DNA from: an uncultured Polaribacter sp.
GTDB lineage: Bacteria; Bacteroidota; Bacteroidia; Flavobacteriales; Flavobacteriaceae
NCBI RefSeq assembly: GCF_947495205.1
Contig: NZ_CANLXV010000004.1
Span: forward strand, 124,001-188,000
Direction: 5' to 3'
DNA length: 64,000 nt
Shown: positions 62,389-64,000 of the stretch, piece by piece
How positions within the stretch are numbered: the first letter of the stretch is position 1
How the letters are laid out: the number at the start of each line of letters is the position of its first letter
Notes under the pieces: model-generated
What the model was told of the DNA's origin: nothing
Databases searched by the model: none
What the model saw: the letters and a program-made list of their open reading frames with translations, nothing else
Made by a program: the position numbers and the translations under genes

Positions 62389-63528
62389 TTAAAAAACTCT
62401 TTTAAAGAGTACTTTCATAAACTTAAAGCTTGGCATAGTAGCCATAATTTTTAAGTCTTCTAAAAAAGTAGTTTCATTATCTAAAAACTTTAGTATTTGT
62501 TGTGTTTTATTTTTTTGAAATAATCTCGCAAACAAATTGGCTCCTAAATGATTTTCATTGGCTAAAACATCTAGAAATAACAAATCGTAAAACCAAAACT
62601 TGTTTTTTTTATGGAATTTAGAAAGCGGTTTTTCAGTTTTTAAAAAAGCCACTAACTTTTGTGTATTTTTTGTAGTATTTTTAAACGTAAAACCTGTACT
62701 TGCCTTAGACCAACCACCTGCTGTACCAATATGTATAATGTTTTTAGAATTACTTTTCCAAAATTTAAAGGAGGTCATTGGTATAATACCATCTTCTTTC
62801 TCAATTATTTTATATTTCGTAATGCCTTTTTCCTTTAAATAATTTTGTATCGCTTTTTCATAGGTTTCATACGCTAATAATTCTTCAGAAAATAAGGTAT
62901 ATTCAAAAAGCGCAACCTTTTTACTTATTGGCAAAATATACATAAAACGAGTGTTTCCTTTTTGAGGAATTTTAAAATCCATAAAAGTAGCAACACTATC
63001 ATCAAAAATAGCTTCTTCTACTTCTATAAACCAACCTACAAAATGCTGATTTAAAACCGGGTATTTTGTTTGTTTTAAATAGCTTTTTTCAAAAACAATA
63101 CTGTTTAGAAGATACTTTGTTTGAAAGTTTTCTTTGTTGGTAACAATATTTGCAAAATCCTCTTTCTGTTCTATGGATTTTACGGTTACAGGTGTAAAGT
63201 GAAAATTCTTTTTAGCTGCTATAAAATTCCAAATTTTATCGTAAAAACTACTACTTCTTATCATTTTATATTGATAAGGTTTTAGATTTTCTTTAGTTGA
63301 ATAAAGTTCACTCTCAAAAATTATTTCTTTCCATAAAGTATGTAAAATAGTATCCCATTCACCAACTCCGTTTTCCCAATAGCACCAAGTTCTATCATTC
63401 TGAGTTTTCCTTTCTTTATCTAAAATTAAAATACTTTTATTATCAAAAAAAGCATCATTAGCCATTCTATAAGCCATCATAAGACCAGCAGCGCCTGCAC
63501 CCAATATTATGTAATCATAGTTTTTCAT
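62389..63528 (-). CDS. crtY: Lycopene cyclase (CrtY type)
   Basis: A 379-residue flavoprotein that cyclises the ends of lycopene to beta-carotene. The FAD-binding fold starts YDYIILGAGAAGLMMAY with ILILDKERKTQNDRTWCYW; further marks are LPISKKVALFEYTLFSEE, DGIIPMTSF and IGTAGGWSKASTGFTFKN. Its ATG shares one base with the stop of the carotenoid membrane gene upstream (TAATG), so the two are co-translated, as in flavobacterial zeaxanthin-type clusters. Confidence 0.92.
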   Translation of the reverse strand: MKNYDYIILGAGAAGLMMAYRMANDAFFDNKSILILDKERKTQNDRTWCYWENGVGEWDTILHTLWKEIIFESELYSTKENLKPYQYKMIRSSSFYDKIWNFIAAKKNFHFTPVTVKSIEQKEDFANIVTNKENFQTKYLLNSIVFEKSYLKQTKYPVLNQHFVGWFIEVEEAIFDDSVATFMDFKIPQKGNTRFMYILPISKKVALFEYTLFSEELLAYETYEKAIQNYLKEKGITKYKIIEKEDGIIPMTSFKFWKSNSKNIIHIGTAGGWSKASTGFTFKNTTKNTQKLVAFLKTEKPLSKFHKKNKFWFYDLLFLDVLANENHLGANLFARLFQKNKTQQILKFLDNETTFLEDLKIMATMPSFKFMKVLFKRVF

Positions 63529-64000
63529 TAGAAAAATAAAAAAGTTGAGAAAAATAAAGTAATGGCAATAAGTATTTGAATAGAAACTGTTTTATTGGAC
63601 TTGATTTGAAAACGATTGTAAAAAAAATGAGCAATAGCTGCAATTACAAACCAGGCGATATAATTTTTTAGAGGTACTACTCCATTTTCAAATTCCCAGA
63701 AATCAAAACGAGGCGCAGTTACTTCAATAATTAAATCGAGTAACATCATTAACAAACCTCCCAATAAAAATTTTAGAATTGTATTTTTTGATATTTTTTG
63801 GGCTAAATCTGATGTAATTACCGTTAAAACTCCCCAATTAATACAAATCATAATTGGAACACCACCTATTTTATATCCTAAATTTTCTCCATATTCATAG
63901 GTACCAAAAAACAAACTGTAGTTTACACCAAGAAATTCTACTAAAAAACCAATAAAAAATGGAATTGAAAATGCAATAAAAAAACGAAGATTTATTTTTT
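63528..64000 (-). CDS. Carotenoid biosynthesis membrane protein, CruF-like (cut by window edge)
   Basis: The frame stays open to the window edge, so the N-terminus is missing; the visible 157 residues start KINLRFFIAFSIPFFIGFL. Several membrane helices carry the family pattern FFGTYEYGENLGYKIGGVP, ICINWGVLTVITSD and TAPRFDFWEFENGVVPLKN of the CruF/DUF422 carotenoid hydratase-like family. In flavobacteria it neighbours carotenoid genes, as here with crtY. The exact reaction is not certain. A TTG at 63914 is inside the domain and is not the start. Confidence 0.82.
   Translation of the reverse strand, partial: KINLRFFIAFSIPFFIGFLVEFLGVNYSLFFGTYEYGENLGYKIGGVPIMICINWGVLTVITSDLAQKISKNTILKFLLGGLLMMLLDLIIEVTAPRFDFWEFENGVVPLKNYIAWFVIAAIAHFFYNRFQIKSNKTVSIQILIAITLFFSTFLFF

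Overview
The window is AT-rich chromosomal DNA from a member of the Bacteroidota, almost certainly a marine-type Flavobacteriaceae. Evidence: Arg is mostly encoded by AGA; several genes carry the Bacteroidota promoter core TAnnTTTG 15-100 nt upstream; one secreted protein ends in a type IX secretion (T9SS) sorting domain; and there are a TonB-dependent receptor with a carboxypeptidase-like N-domain, 2TM-domain proteins, CrtY-type carotenoid genes and a Bacteroidota-style arginine operon. No rRNA or tRNA gene, prophage or CRISPR array was seen.

Layout. 1-5.8 kb: RNase Y (cut by the window edge), a 6S-like RNA, zapA and a coiled-coil partner, then M23 peptidase plus TonB receptor, and a DUF2834 protein. 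6-11.3 kb: parE and parC, separated by an accessory patch of dispersed repeats and a truncated ORF6N gene. 11.5-24.5 kb: lysA, a FAH hydrolase, a GNAT, tex, a prolyl oligopeptidase, a topB carrying an in-frame palindromic repeat, a TM-helix channel protein and rlmD. 24.5-26 kb: a PIN/DUF6364 toxin-antitoxin pair followed by gene wreckage, including a duplicated rlmD 3' end and an IS982-type transposase remnant. 26-32.7 kb: a membrane-anchored LytTR protein, two tiny membrane proteins, a glycosylasparaginase/MFS pair, a glycosyltransferase and ung. 32.8-43.5 kb: a T9SS cargo protein with LRRs and near-identical MBG repeats, a propeller histidine kinase with its LytTR regulator, and mutS2. 43.5-50.5 kb: an oxidoreductase, a sodium:solute symporter with a 35-residue upstream membrane peptide, a LytTR/kinase operon full of 2TM proteins, and a DUF2141 protein. 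50.8-62.3 kb: an eleven-gene arginine/proline operon. 62.4 kb to the end: carotenoid genes.

The strongest new observation is a 28-codon leader reading frame (50863-50949) just upstream of the arginine operon. It ends with four CGN arginine codons, which are uncommon here, and is followed by mutually exclusive hairpins, as expected of an arginine-sensing attenuator. Within the operon the transcarbamylase has Ala90 at the residue that separates N-acetyl- from N-succinyl-ornithine enzymes, which predicts a succinylated pathway. Other points of interest are the palindromic repeat translated inside topB, the rlmD fragment flanking the toxin-antitoxin pair, the kinase fused to a 2TM domain among 2TM genes, and small membrane proteins too short for routine gene calling.
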